DNA of 64,000 nt from Zonotrichia leucophrys gambelii (Eukaryota > Chordata > Aves > Passeriformes > Passerellidae). The translations under genes were made by a program, and so were the position numbers. The stretch lies in the NCBI RefSeq assembly GCF_028769735.1, contig NC_088172.1, positions 69,464,631 through 69,528,630 of the forward strand, given 5' to 3'. Below, in pieces: positions 29,101 to 41,525 of the stretch (the stretch's first letter is position 1; each line of letters starts with the position of its first letter). The notes under the pieces are model-generated. The model made no database searches, had not been told where the DNA came from, and saw only the letters and a list, made by a program, of their open reading frames with translations.

Positions 29101-32097
29101 TTTTCTTTTCTTTCAAGACTTACACTGTGCAGGACAGGTTTCCTAGGGAATTTACTCAGATAAATGTTTAAACTGTCATACCAGATACAGAAATATTTTA
29201 GGAGATCAGGTTTCTAATAGCTAAAAACCAGATCCTCAACTTTTTGTTGCTTTGCAGTATTTGGGCAGTGTAAAACAACTGGGAAATGCCCTGAGGAGGA
29301 TCTTTGATGTGCTGCTGCATTTTGGCTGATTCTTGCCTATGTAATGGTCCCTGCTAGATTATTAGGGTTCATTTTGAGCTGGGTCAACCCTGTAGCTCCT
29401 GAAGATACTAAGAAAATTAGAGAGTGCTTTGCAAATGTTTTCTTCATTCCAATATAAGAAATTGGATTCAAAGACCAATAAATGATTCACAAAAGTTGCA
29501 TAATGAATAGTTGAAGGGCGGTAGCAGGGAAAAACTCAAAAGAGGAAGAAAGTAGATGAATGTATCTATCCATAAAGATAGATTCTATCCATTCCCAAGA
29601 TAATAACTGATGCTATCTATAGAAAGTATTATCTATAACAGTCTTTCAACATCTAATTTAGAGATCATAATTGAATCTGCAGTATACATTGTAAAATATA
29701 CAGACTTGACAAGTTGGCTGAGCTAACAATGCTATTGCATCCTTAACTGGGAATTTTAGAGAGTTTGCTATTTTAACTACTTTGCTGCATTTTCTGCTGC
29801 TTAATAACCCATGCTTCAGAAACGCTATATATAGAACTTTGCAAGTTGGAAAGGCACAGCTATTAGTTTATCAGATAAATAAATTAAAGCTTACAGAATA
29901 ACAAGAGTCTCTGAATATAAAAGAATATTCAGAAATTATGTAATAATCAAGGATCAGGAAAAAAATACCCCATACTGGTTCATGTCTCTGGAGAGACAAA
30001 AATGAGGAGTCATAAATTTTAGCCTTTAATGTAACATCATTCAGGAAAAAAATCAGCCACAGGAATAGCTGTCAAAGTCAGAATACTTTAAACCATGACA
30101 TAAGAATAGTAAATTGCTAATGCTACTGTATTCCAGGGGACTTCCCTGCGGTTTCTAAGGTAAGAAGATTAATGAAACTCCAACTGCTAATGGTTAGGAG
30201 TAGGTATTCAACCTCAGTGCAGTCTGAGTCAATCAGAGTCTTGCAGAGTTTCCTTAGGCTATTTTTCCATTGTTAGATGCCCTGTCTCTGTGTACTAATA
30301 AAGCATTCCTCTTTCAGGTTGGCAGCCTGGTACAGGTATACAGAGAATGTAAGGCTGTTTTAAAGAAGCCCTTTGTAAATCTCATAACAAGAAAGCAGAG
30401 GCATGTTAAACAGACAGTCACCACCTGCAGTGCCACTGGTATTCTGTGTTATAGGTCATGGAAAAACTTACTCCCTTATAATTTGGAGAGTCACATATTT
30501 CCATGTCAGATACACACTGAACTGATTTTTCACTGAACTGATTTTTACTTCATCTTTTAGAACTACATCTCTGCTTCAACTGGAACACACTGCATCATGA
30601 CACACTAATTGCAAAATCAAGTTAATTATATCACTGAGTCGCTGTCAATTTGCTTGGATTTCTCTGAATATTTGGTTCTTGCAATTGTCGCCCTCTATGA
30701 GATGGGGGAAAGCACTCCATTTGTCAGCACTGGCACACAGTAGTACAGCTCCCATAGAGCAGAGGGGAATAAACAGGCATACATTCTGTGCCTTCAGAAA
30801 GTTTTCACCGCCCAGTTCTACTTTCTGTAGTGGAAATATTCTCTGCTTCTAAAAGACTTAATGAAAAGAAATTTTAGTGATGAGAACTTGGACTTTCATT
30901 ATTTATGTGTGAGGAACTCTTTTATACAGCTTTCTGGGCTCTGTTTTTTGTGTTTTATGAACTTAACCAGATTCCCATTTTATGTGGCCAGGAAAAGAAC
31001 AGGTCTATAAAGAGTGCCCTTTATAAAAATAAAATTGGTTTCTGGCTTGCAGGGGGTCATACAAGCAATTAACTTCAATCAACAAGAAGTGTCAGGAGTC
31101 CAGGGTAAATTATGCAAGTATGTTTCTCAAGATTTAGTGATAATTGTCTACTCGTCATGCACAAATTCTTTAAGGAGCTTCTGAAGATAATTGAAAAAAA
31201 ATCTTTCCTGTTGAAAAAAAGGTTTGTTATTCTGGATGTGACTTAGTACAGTCTTCAGCCGTTAATTTACTTTTAATTGGGAAGCTGCTATTATGCTGCT
31301 GAATAGCTTAAAAGAATATTTTCTGCTTTGATCGTGGTATTTTGGTAATGAGTGATCAGGTACTGCTATTGACAAGATGAATTTTGAATCATTAGACTAC
31401 AGGTAAATTATGTCCCCAAGCTTTTCAAAGACATATTTGTTTTAACTCAAAACTAATCAGGTGGCTCCTGGTGCTAAAGCATCTAGGTAAACTTTACTAT
31501 TATTAGATTCCTAGTTAGTAACATATTTAGCAGCCCTGAATAAAATCACAGAAATTATTCAAAACCCTTTGGAAATTCAAAAGTAATACCCAAGTAGAAA
31601 ACTTTCTACTTGTTACACTCACACTAGTAATTCTACTCATCAGTTCATTCTACTATCTGTTAAAGAAATGCATTTCCAAAGCAGCCGAAACTCTTTGGCA
31701 GTCAGCTTTATTCAAGCCTGTTGGCCTGTCCTGTTGTCACTACAGGCACTTAGATTTAATTAATTGAATGACCTGGTTTTTTGTCTGAACCGATTTTCAG
31801 GCTCCTGTGCAAAAAGTACGCCGAATGCCCAGCACTTTTAAAAGGTGAATTAACAATAAAGCCCCTTACACTGCAGATAAACTCTGAGCAGTTTGCAAAA
31901 ATGGCACTGTGGGAGTCCATGCTTGGTACTGCATTGAGCTAACTGAAGCAAGGAGCTGCCTTTGTGTTTCTGCCTGTAAGGTGCCTCAGAATGCAGCCCT
32001 GACCTCCCAGTGTTACTGCTCATCCACTGCCCTACCACTGATACTCATCCATGAAGCAAACACCCTGAACTGAAGAGTCTGTGTGTGTTGCTAACTC
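20119..32097. other. Unique AT-rich non-coding DNA
   Basis: No gene or RNA is supported. T-rich patches with a splice-acceptor look occur (for example 21485-21560 and 21835-21850), but no matching exon can be defined. A near-palindrome, TCCTGCAT-aa-ATGCAGGA, lies at 24575-24592. The only clear internal repetition is the 16-bp duplication at 30515-30546. A weak exon-like frame follows an acceptor-like site at 30317. Confidence 0.55.
30515..30546 (+). repeat. 16-bp perfect tandem duplication
   Basis: CACTGAACTGATTTTT occurs twice, head to tail, with no mismatch. The lack of divergence suggests a recent slippage or repair event. Confidence 0.9.
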
Positions 32098-32195
32098 CTC
32101 CTGGACTCAAAATATCACCATGAATGTCCTACCACAGGCCATGCCTTGTGATGAAGTTTCTCTCGGAAAGACCAGGCAGCCCCATCATGCAAACC
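32098..32195 (-). mobile_element. Probable decayed CR1 3' fragment
   Basis: Read on the minus strand, landmarks fall in the same order as in the CR1 3' end. GATGGGGCTGCCTGGTCT (consensus GATGGGGCTTGGAGCAACCTGGTCT) is followed by GGCATGGCCTGTGG (consensus CCCATGGCAGGGG) and by GGTGATATTTTGAGTCC (consensus ATGATCTTTAAGGTCC). Spacing is roughly conserved. Divergence is high, and no terminal 8-bp repeats are seen. The comparison is with a remembered consensus, so this is a probable call rather than a firm one. Confidence 0.42.
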
Positions 32196-34717
32196 TTTCC
32201 CTCAAATGTCATTTATCAGTAGGAAGTCATTGAACAATTTCATTTATGCACCAGGAGAATTAGAACTAGGACCACCCCAGCTACTATCTAGTATATAAGT
32301 ATTATTACCAGTAGCTGTGATGCCCCCTAAAACTCTGACAGCAGGAAGCAACAGTTGTTACTTTTTTCCACTGAAGGCTGTTGGTATGACTGAGCATCCT
32401 CAGAGAGTGGTTCAGTTCTCAGGCAGAGAATTAAAGGATTTACTCATTTGATATACAAGCAGAAAACAGAGTAATACACAAAACATCCAAAAAAAAGGAA
32501 GTTTATATAAAAAAACACTGCTGACAACTAGCATGGAATGCCATGGAGATACATCAATAAGCTGACAGGAGAAAAATTATTTTGGATGTTTTAGAATGTA
32601 TTGAAACATTAAAACTTTCAGTCAGTTACCCTAAATCTTAACAAATAATAAAAAGGCACTTCTTCCCACATATATTAACATCCAAACTTGACTTATATTT
32701 TGGACCCTTAACTGAACATGCTTTTGATACTCCTCACATTTTAACTTGCTTTAATGGACTTTTCAATCCCACATTTTTAAAAAGTAAAGATTAGTTATAT
32801 GTTCCTTCTATTAGCTGCATTAAAAGTATCTCTGTGTTAAATGAATGTTGATTTACTGGCATTATCACTTGAAAAAAAAAGGTTTTGTCAAACCACTTTC
32901 TTCTCTTTAAGTTTCTCTGACGTATTTGTAGCTCAGAAAATGAATCTCTATTTGGTAGCATAATTACAGTAATTCTGTGAGTTGCTTAGAGCTCGTGTCT
33001 GTCTGTGGGTGAAGGTATACTTATCCATACTTTTTTCCACGAAAATGGACAGAGATGTGGGGTAAGCAGAAGTACAGGCTAAAAATAAGTTCTGTCAACC
33101 CCCAACTAGCTAGGGACAAAGACACGAAGAAGCATGCATATATATTAATTTGCTGAAAACTTTGCTTCCCAGAAATGCTGTAGAAAAAGATTCTTCAGAT
33201 GTGCTTAGGCTGAATTTCAATGTAATGTGAAGATTAATGCTGCTATCACTGGGAGCATATGGATGGGAAGTTAGGTGAACAGTAGAAAATGGAATGTCAT
33301 CAAATGTGTCTTTTTATACAAAAATGCAGAATCTGATCTTTGGTCTTTGATCCCTTAAAAAAAAGGCTGCTCCTTTTAGTTGCTAAAGAATAAGAAATCA
33401 AAGTGCTCTTCTGTTAAACTGAAGTTAAAAAAATACATGATTCTTATGCATAATAATACTTTAAAGACAAGAAAAGCATGTTAGAGCAATAAGAGTGGTT
33501 TTTAAGTGGCTTCTCAATATACTGAGAGATAATAAACCATATATAAATGGAAAAAAGAAAATAAACACCTAAGACTTAATTCTAATTATCATAAAAGAAA
33601 AAAACTAGTTAAGTTGTTAAATGAGCGTTCTTTTTATAAGGCAGTTTTCTCTTTGGAAAAATAGTGGAAGTTGAGAAGAGCACCTAATATTTTTCATGAC
33701 CCTGTCACTAAAAATTAAATGTTGTTATGGGAACAAATTCAGGGCATACCTATTTGAAATAAACTCTTTAAAGAAACTGTCCTTTGATCCCAATATAAAT
33801 ATACTGTTGTATATTTATGCTGTTTATATTAGTCTTCTTCTACATACTGTAAAGAAAAACTCAAACTTCCTTATGAAATGTTCTACTGACAGTGATCTTT
33901 TCATGGATTCTCTGCTTTCAGGGAAAGGAAAAAAAGAAGGGAAGAATAAAAGTCAGGAAGTAAACTGAATTGGTGATTTCTAACACATCATGATACGTTG
34001 TACAGTGGCAAGGTTTTAATTAGTAAAGGGTATGCTTTGCTTTTCATGATGGTTTAGATGTTGATGAACAAAAGTGGATACTTGCATCTTTGATGCCAGC
34101 TGCTTAATTTTCTGCTTCTCTTGAAGCAATCCTGTAATAAATAACGGTCAGTAAGAAGCAAAATTTCAATCAAATGAAAATTATATAGTAGTGTGTTTTG
34201 TAATTGTGTTTTGCAGTAGAGAAATGCTGTCACATCGCTGGAACTTGTATTCCTTTTTCAATATAAATTACAAATGAATCCCAGTCCCTTTTTAAATATC
34301 TGGTTTAAAGGCAATGAATTATTGTCTCTTTAAATTTGTTTCTTCCTGATAAGCTAGTTGCAGCCATTGTAATCACTGTCAGTGGAGGGCTCTGGAAAGC
34401 CAGAGTCATGCACAAAATAGTAGGCTGAGCCATGTCAGTCTGCTAGTGCCTCCACCTGAAGACTGTCTATAGAATGAGCAAATTAGCTGAGTCACAAATC
34501 TCTTTTCTTTTGTCTTGGTCTCCCTGCTGTGTGCTTGGTACTCGTAACATGAACCCTTGTCCTCTGGAAACTAATTCAGGGTAGCTAGCAGTCAATTCCA
34601 TGCAACCTAATGAGCAAAAATCAGATTTTAGAGTTTTGGCTAGGGCTGTGTTAATGATCTAATGATGATAGGACAGTTCCATGAACCATCCAGATCCAAC
34701 ACCTCAAGGCCATCAGT

Positions 34718-34761
34718 TTCTGTGAATAGAATTCTGTGACTAGAAGTTCTGTGAATTACAG
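34718..34761 (+). repeat. Threefold degenerate repeat around TTCTGTGA
   Basis: TTCTGTGA recurs at 34718, 34732 and 34747, each followed by a related AAT/CTA-rich filler, giving a unit of about 14-15 bp. CR1 elements end in 8-bp repeats of the ATTCTRTG type, so this could be a worn CR1 tail on the + strand. The preceding sequence (CAACACCTCAAGGCC and upstream) matches CR1 only weakly. An independent short tandem repeat is equally possible. Confidence 0.35.
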
Positions 34762-35453
34762 ATTTCTGGAATTCAAAATATGTTTTATGACAAAATATAG
34801 GACAAAAGAAGTGGGTTTAGGTTTGTTTTTCCTATAAATTTATGTTTGTAGCCTGTAAGGTGTCATTTTCCCATATTTATGCAGCATATAGAAAATGTCT
34901 TTGCTTTTTTGCTGGGTTATTAATAGCCCCTTCTAAATGAAAGTGGTTTTCTTATTCCATTTTTACTTATAGTTATTAATTTTTGGGTGGTTAATCCATC
35001 AATGATATTGGATTTAGCAGCCTGGCATTATATATTATACCATGTTATCTCTTAGCTTAAAAGAAGTTCTTCTAAAACATTATTTCAACTTTATTGCTTG
35101 TGAAAATAGTAATGTGTATAAATGCAAGTAATGAGGGTTTGCAGCCCAAAAAATTCTTTCAGAGCCTCGTTGTATTTTGGTGGAAGAGAGCATGAAGTTT
35201 GAATGTATTTTGCCATCAGTAGCTGGTGAGAAATTTGCAAATTTTCCTGTTTGGAACTAATTTGACTGCACCTGATATTGCTACTTACTTTAATATACAC
35301 GGTAACCTTATTTAAGGTCTGTAAGGGGAAGTGTTTCAGTGTACTGGGTATTCAAATGTTCATGGTGCAGAGGACACTTGGAACCTTAACAATCTTAAAG
35401 AGGAATTTCCTAAAATTTCTGTTTGGTGTTTTCTTAGATGACTGTGTGTTGTG

Positions 35454-35511
35454 TTTTCACTTAGTTCAACTCCAGTTTAGTATTTTCACTTTGGTTCAGC
35501 TCCATTTGTAA
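35454..35511 (+). repeat. Diverged 29-bp tandem duplication
   Basis: Two consecutive 29-bp copies each begin TTTTCACTT and contain GTTCA-CTCCA, with a handful of substitutions and no length change. It is a local duplication of moderate age. Confidence 0.75.
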
Positions 35512-38500
35512 AATGGTCTATAGGGATTGCATTGAAATGCATTTTAATAATGACATCCCTGCTCCATTGATGTCAATGGCAAAATTCTCATTAGATTGAG
35601 TGGGTCGAGATTTTATCTTTCATTTCATGCAGGACTGGAAGGTGAAAGAGCAGATGAGACTCCAAGACAAAAATGTGAATCCAGACTTCCAGCTCACATC
35701 TAAAGTTCTTCAGGTGGCAGCATTATGACTCTCAACCTGAAGTAGTTTCTATTTGCAACTGTATGTACACAAAACTGAATTTGCAGACTGCAACACATAC
35801 CAATTTGAGCTCTGAATCTCCTCAGAACCTGCAGAGGATCATTTCCTACATTTCCTACTCTACTACTCAATAGTTCACAGTCTGCCAGCACAGATTCTGT
35901 GTTAGCAAACAGAGTTGCAATAGTGGATCTGCAAAATGAAATGCCATACTACTAACTTTGTAGGAGTTCTGCTTCAAGTTAGGACTAATCCATCCTATAG
36001 ATGTAATGTCCACAAGCAGCATATTATGGCATTAAGTGACCTCTTGGAGTACATCATTCAGTTCAGTGTAGTAAGAAAATCAAAATGTGAAACAATGTGT
36101 GGTAAGTGAAGGTGGCTAGGAGTTCTGCTTTGAAAGTGCATTTTTGCTCCAAATTACAGTGCTCATGTTGATGCATCCTTGGTTTTTTTCCTTCATTTGA
36201 TGTGTTTATATTCTTTTGTAGATTCAGCTTTTTCTGTGGATTCATTGGTACAAAGGCTTCAAGATTTCAGTGTCAGGAATTCATCTGCATGTCTGTTTAT
36301 TCATTGTCAAATTGTGGCATATACTAAAGCTGAGCTTTCTTCTGTGCAAAGAACTCTTGCTCATGGAGTCATTGATCTATAAATACACTGCAAACATATA
36401 GGGCAATGTTTTTGAATGACTTAGTGTTTTTTTATATAACTTATTTGAAATATTTACATCAAATTGTCATATACAAAGGGAATCCAACAAGGATTCATCA
36501 AGTCTGGTAATTTGCACACTGTAAAACAGGTTATTACAATGATGGGACAGCTTGAAAGACTGAAAGCTTCCAATCCATGAATGCAAAGTATTTAGCTTTT
36601 TCCCTGAAAAGTTGTCTGTTCTAGTCAAAGCAGTAATTTTTAGCAGTCGTAAACAGTGAAGAATTACACAAGGATGAAATTATCTTGAAAAATTTCTTGG
36701 CTCTATCAAGTAAACAAACTTCTTTCAGTATTATGCATTCAAGACATCCCATTTTGTTTACATTATTTAACAGTCATGCATATTTTTTCAAGGTTCATCT
36801 TATTGTTTTTGTATCTAAATTGCCATAAGAACCTACTGCAGCTCCCCAGAGGATTAATGAAGTATGACATTTTCTCCCTTGCCTGTACCTCAGCCTACAG
36901 AAAAAATATTTTTGACCATTATTTACCACATTGTGGTGCAAGGATGACAACAGGCATTAGTCTCTTCTACAGTGTCTTTGAAGTACACAAAAACCCTTGG
37001 GAAAATCTAGTTTTGTTAGTTGAACCAGAAGAGTTCATTCAGGGATTTCTACATATTTTCTTGGAAGAATTTGTTTGGTCAAGAATCAGTTTGGTTTAAT
37101 TTTACAGTTTCTTTGTTAAACAAGGTATAATTCAAAATTTTGCTTTCAAAAAAGTATTGAAAGCCATATTACTGAGGAAACAAAAAAACTGTCTCTGCAC
37201 ATATTTATATTTTATCTATTTTGTCAATATTGCCTTTATTTTCAAGTTATTGTTAATTATAGGAACATGCACAAGGCTAGACATGAAAGTCCTGCTAGAG
37301 GTATCAAGATCAGCTGGAGAAATGGTGACAAGTATGACCATGACCCAGCTTCCCTTTCCCACAAACAACAGAGCACAGTCCTGGCCCTGGGGTTGGATTG
37401 TTGGAAAGGAAGGCAAAAGTCGAGCAAGAGGATTGGTCAGATGCAACGTTTAGGAATTTGGAGGACCTAGGCTGGGCAGTAGGAAGGTACTTTTTAGCAT
37501 CTGTTCCACTCCATTATCTAAGTAGACTGGAAAATATTTTTTTTCCTAACAGGGCATAAAGTGTGTTTTGACATGTCTTCATCCCTCCAACAAAACAATT
37601 TTTGTAAGAGTTCTTGTTCCTTGCCCTAGATCTCTGGGAGAGACCACCATTACTCCACCATCATTTTTTTCTAGAAGAGGGGGAGCTGCTTTTTTAAGAC
37701 GGTTCTGGAGCAGCTCGGTGCAATTTCTGTGCCACAATCTGTGGGTATATACTGGTTCTGGCAATGCAGCAAATATTCCTTGTGTAGTGCTTCTTTTTAA
37801 AAAGCTAAATTAAAAAGACAAACAAGGCTTCATTATATCAGCAGAAGGTAGAGCCAAAAGAAATACTACATTTTCTGCTCAATTTGCTAAAGTACAAGTT
37901 TCCAATACTACTGCAGTACTCAAGGGAAGATATTACAAACAATATTCAGCTGAAGTGTACAGTAGGTTATTGCAGTAGTTTAGGAAATATGAACTCTGCT
38001 TGATTTCAAGGATTTCTCCATTTTCTTTTTATCTCGCTTAATGTAGACTTTTCAGCATTATCATCATAAAAATGGTCTGTGGGGACTAGGAATGAAGCCT
38101 GACAGATTTAAAATGAAAGGAGAACCTTGATAGGATTTTGTGACTACAGAGGAATTTAATAAATAGCAGAATGATGGTTCACTGATGTAGGTGAAAGTTA
38201 CTGAATTATAGGATTAACTAGAAGAGTTCCCAAAGAAAGGATCCAGCTTCTCTGGGTAGACTGATTTCCTGCTGTTATTTCTGCTCCTACTTCATGGCTT
38301 CATTTGCATCCAAACATGAAGCTTTTTTTCCCCAGTTTAAAAAGTCTGAATTAAGGAGTATAAGATTTTTTAAACATCTGTGTTTCAAAATATCTTCCAT
38401 TCTGTCATCTTGAATCTCGATAGGAAGGTCTGAAAAAGTCTTTGAATGTAAAGTTATAAAGTTTTTGAATAGTCAAGATATAAAGTTTCAATGGTTATCA

Positions 38501-40224
38501 GTTTGCTTTGCTAAAGAATTCAATTCAATATTGTAGTGCAATGCTGTACTCCCATGCTAGCAGGCTGCTGTATTTACCCTACAGTTTCTTCTGGCTCTGG
38601 GAGGGAGAGACAGCAGAGAGTACATAAAGCTTCTGCTCCCATGGGGTTGCTAGACATGCAGGAAAGTATCTTCCTTGTCAGAGGCAATGAGTTGTGTTCA
38701 CCACACCACTCTGGAAGAGGACTCTGAAAAGAGCTGATCCAAATACCCATTGCTTGACAGAAACTACTGAGCTAATGCGGCTCTTCTCACATGGGTGATG
38801 CTTTGCATCCCCAGGTTATACATGATGGCCATAATGTCTAAGTAGAAATCCCTCTCAGGGATGTGTCAATGAGACAATGCTAGGGAGGGATACAAGCTGC
38901 AGTGCCAGCAGGTCAAAAGCCAACCCAATGTGCCCACCAGGGCATAGTGCCAGGGTAGTTTTTGCTGAACATGGTGTAGGAGATGATCTGTGAGACTCAT
39001 CACCTTACTTCAGCATCTCAAACTTGAAGTAACACAAGAATCTGCTTTAGGTTAGGAGCTACTAAATACATTTCCCACTGGTGCAAGCCCAGGAATGTTT
39101 TAGTAAGAATATGATTCTTAATGGAAAAATATGAAAATATTCATGTGTCCTAAAACATTAAGAACTGGAAAATTGTATTAAAATAGAATGACAGGTAGCG
39201 TGGTGGTTTTACACCCCAAAAGAGTATTTCTGTTCAACCCACATTTTGAATACATTACATATTTGAATTACAGCATTTGTTGTAGGCATTATGAGCAAAT
39301 GCTTTGGTAAGAAATCCCTTTTCTTTTCTTGGTCCTGTCAATAGGACACCTGTCCCATGGCAGGAGGCAGCAGGCACTCTCATTAGTGGCTATTTGTTAC
39401 TGTGAGGGAAAGTATTACTCCAGCTGATATAGATGGAAGGCCTGGAATTGCAAGATTAAGAAACTTGTTCAAAGCCTCAGGAGTTCCACACTCCCGTTTC
39501 CAAGTCTAAGCATTTAAATTAAAAAACTCTCCCTTGGAAAAAGATGAAGTTCTTTTGTCATGCAGAGATGAAGAGTATCGTATTCCTCTTATGTACTCCA
39601 CTGTGAATCACAAACAATTCCATTACAGTGAGAGGAATTACCTGGGTAACTCTGAGACAATAAAACCAAAACAGCAGGGAATTTTTAAAAGCATCAAAGA
39701 GTTTTAGAAGCACGTACCCTTCTGAACCTGAATGAGTCTTGTGTTCCTTAATTACTTTGGTGCTGCAGAAGTTGCTATCCCATGACACATTGTCTCTTTC
39801 TAGGTGGTCAGTTTGTCTTTCTGGTGATTATTGTTTGGTTATGGGCAAAACACAGAGAGTTAAGGAAGAAAAAAAGCATATTCTTTACTTGTGTGTCAAG
39901 GTTCCTTTCTGTAGAACATTATAGAAATTTACAGTATTTAGATGTTAAGCTGAAGATGTTTGAAGTATCCTCATCTTGGGAAATCATTCTACTGTGGCTA
40001 TTTCAAAGATGGCAGTTTTTCATACATAAAATGTGAGTCCGGATGTCTGTTTGTGTGTGTAAACAGATTAAAATGTTTTTCTATTGATCACTTCTAAAAA
40101 TTTTCCTTTGTGATGCTCATTTTAGAAGGAATGAGCAACTACCATGCTACTTACATTACATATTTACCTGCTTACGATTTCTCCATTTCTCCAGAGGGAC
40201 AGTTTTCTGACCTTGTTTCTCCTG

Positions 40225-40274
<50 letters not shown>
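40225..40274 (+). repeat. Compound (GT)n(AT)n microsatellite
   Basis: About ten GT dinucleotides run directly into about ten AT dinucleotides and end in three GTAT-like units. The run is nearly uninterrupted, so it is probably length-polymorphic. The alternating purine-pyrimidine GT part can adopt Z-DNA and the AT part can extrude; both are general properties of such repeats. Confidence 0.95.
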
Positions 40275-40275
<1 letters not shown>

Positions 40276-41050
40276 AATTCCCCTGGTGTATATATAAATT
40301 TCTGTTAACCTAAACAGCAAAACAAAAATTCCTACTGGAACAATGCCATGTACCCAGTTCCCTGTGGAGATACCCCAGGAAAATAAATAGGTACAAAATA
40401 TTAGCTACATTGGGCCTTGAATTCCTGGAAGGTATGAAAAGGCAGTGTTGTTGAACAGTGAATAAAAACGTAGCAAAGTGGAACAGAATTGCTTGAAACT
40501 GTATTATTATGCACTGAAAAAAACTATATTTAATTGTAGTGATATTTAAATTCCATCAATAGGCAGAAAATAAACTTCTAAAGAGTTTTTAGTGGATAAT
40601 GGGACATCTGATAATCAGTCCTTTAACTGCCGTTGAGTGGCTAAATGTAAACAGTATCATTTAATTCAACAAGTGTGTCTTAAAATCCTCCCAAAAAAAA
40701 CAGAACTGCTATTTTTCTGTACTTGGTTAAAAGTCATACTTTATAGTTTTGAAAATAGAAAGAACACATCTTTCTGAAAATTAACTACATTGGAATATTA
40801 AGTGCTTCTGGCTTTTCCTCAGGAAAAGCATCATCTAAGTTAATTAAAGAACCTCCTTGCTTCCTTGAGAGTCCTACTGTTTAATTAGGGTAATGTATGT
40901 CAGTTTGTATTGAATTGAAGTTCACCTCAGCTCACCCAACAGTTTTTCAGTTAATAACATGTCAGCTGACATCTGGTTTTTGTCTTTTTGTCTGTCCTGC
41001 GTGTGCCAGGTGGTGATGCGCAGCCATGGGGCAGGGGTTCATTCCGCTGT
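40275..41050. other. Unique DNA upstream of the minisatellite
   Basis: No gene is supported. A 19-bp near-palindrome, GCTTTTCCT-c-AGGAAAAGC, lies at 40811-40829; this size is expected by chance. An ATG at 40959 opens a frame that runs through the following minisatellite. GC content rises from about 40990 towards the repeat. Confidence 0.5.
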
Positions 41051-41525
41051 TCTTGTGGGATGGCACTGTTTTCATGCAATGGCTCCATTCTCTTGGGATG
41101 GCACCGTTCTCATGGAAAGGCGCCGTTCTTGTGGAACGGCACCATTCTGGTGGGATGGCACTGTTCTGTTGGGATGGCACCATTCTGTTGGGATGGCACT
41201 GATCTCATGGAATGGTGCAATTCTCATGGAAAGGCGCCGTTCTCATGGAATGGCACCATTCTGGTGGGATGGCACAGTTCTCATGGAATGGCGCCATTCT
41301 CGTGGGATGGCACTGTTCTCATGGGACGGCACCGTTCCCATGGAATGGCGCATCCTGCTGGCAGGCAGCACCCACGGGGTGAGATTGCCGTGGCTGTGGT
41401 TTGTCTCTGGCATGGCAGTGGCACCATTCAATGTCCCACAAGGGACCACAGTGCTTTCATGTGCAAGAATGGTTTTGTCTCTTTCTGCACTGATTTTAAA
41501 CACATCCTTCACTAGTGAAAAGTAG
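40959..41525 (+). other. 188-codon open frame through the minisatellite
   Basis: An ATG-started frame of 188 codons spans the minisatellite. The predicted product is a Trp/Met/His-rich repeat with a 19-residue period (57 bp is three DNA units), built on motifs such as FSWDGTVLMEWR. A second forward frame (40988-41515) and parts of the reverse strand are also open. The openness therefore comes from a stop-free repeat unit, not from selection on one frame. The ends outside the repeat have no recognised domain. I do not regard it as a gene. Confidence 0.12.
41051..41354 (+). repeat. 19-bp minisatellite, 16 units
   Basis: Sixteen consecutive units of exactly 19 bp, consensus about TCTCATGGGATGGCACCGT, span 304 bp with no insertion or deletion in any unit. 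Variation is by substitution only. It concentrates at unit positions 3-5 (CTCAT, TTGT, TGGT or TGTT), at 9-11 (GGGATGG, GGAATGG or GGAAAGG), and in the last five bases (CACCGT, CACTGT, CGCCGT or CACCAT). Some variants recur in non-adjacent units: TCTCATGGAAAGGCGCCGT occurs at both 41108 and 41222, suggesting higher-order duplication or conversion. The unit is GC-richer than its surroundings. The flanks show faint partial units (for example GGCATGGCAGTGGCACCATTC near 41409-41429). Confidence 0.95.

Larger units (their letters stand above)
32196..40224. other. Unique AT-rich DNA with small duplications
   Basis: No gene is supported. The stretch contains the degenerate TTCTGTGA triplicate (34718-34754), the 29-bp duplication (35454-35511) and an exon-like open frame after an acceptor-like site at 36221. 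The interval 37560-37800 is slightly richer in GC and contains GGGAGAGACCACC-like sequence, which could belong to an unrecognised old repeat. I cannot name it. Confidence 0.5.

Noticed and set aside
40811..40829. 19-bp palindrome GCTTTTCCT-c-AGGAAAAGC
   Set aside because: Nine-base arms with short centres are expected a few times by chance in a window of this size.
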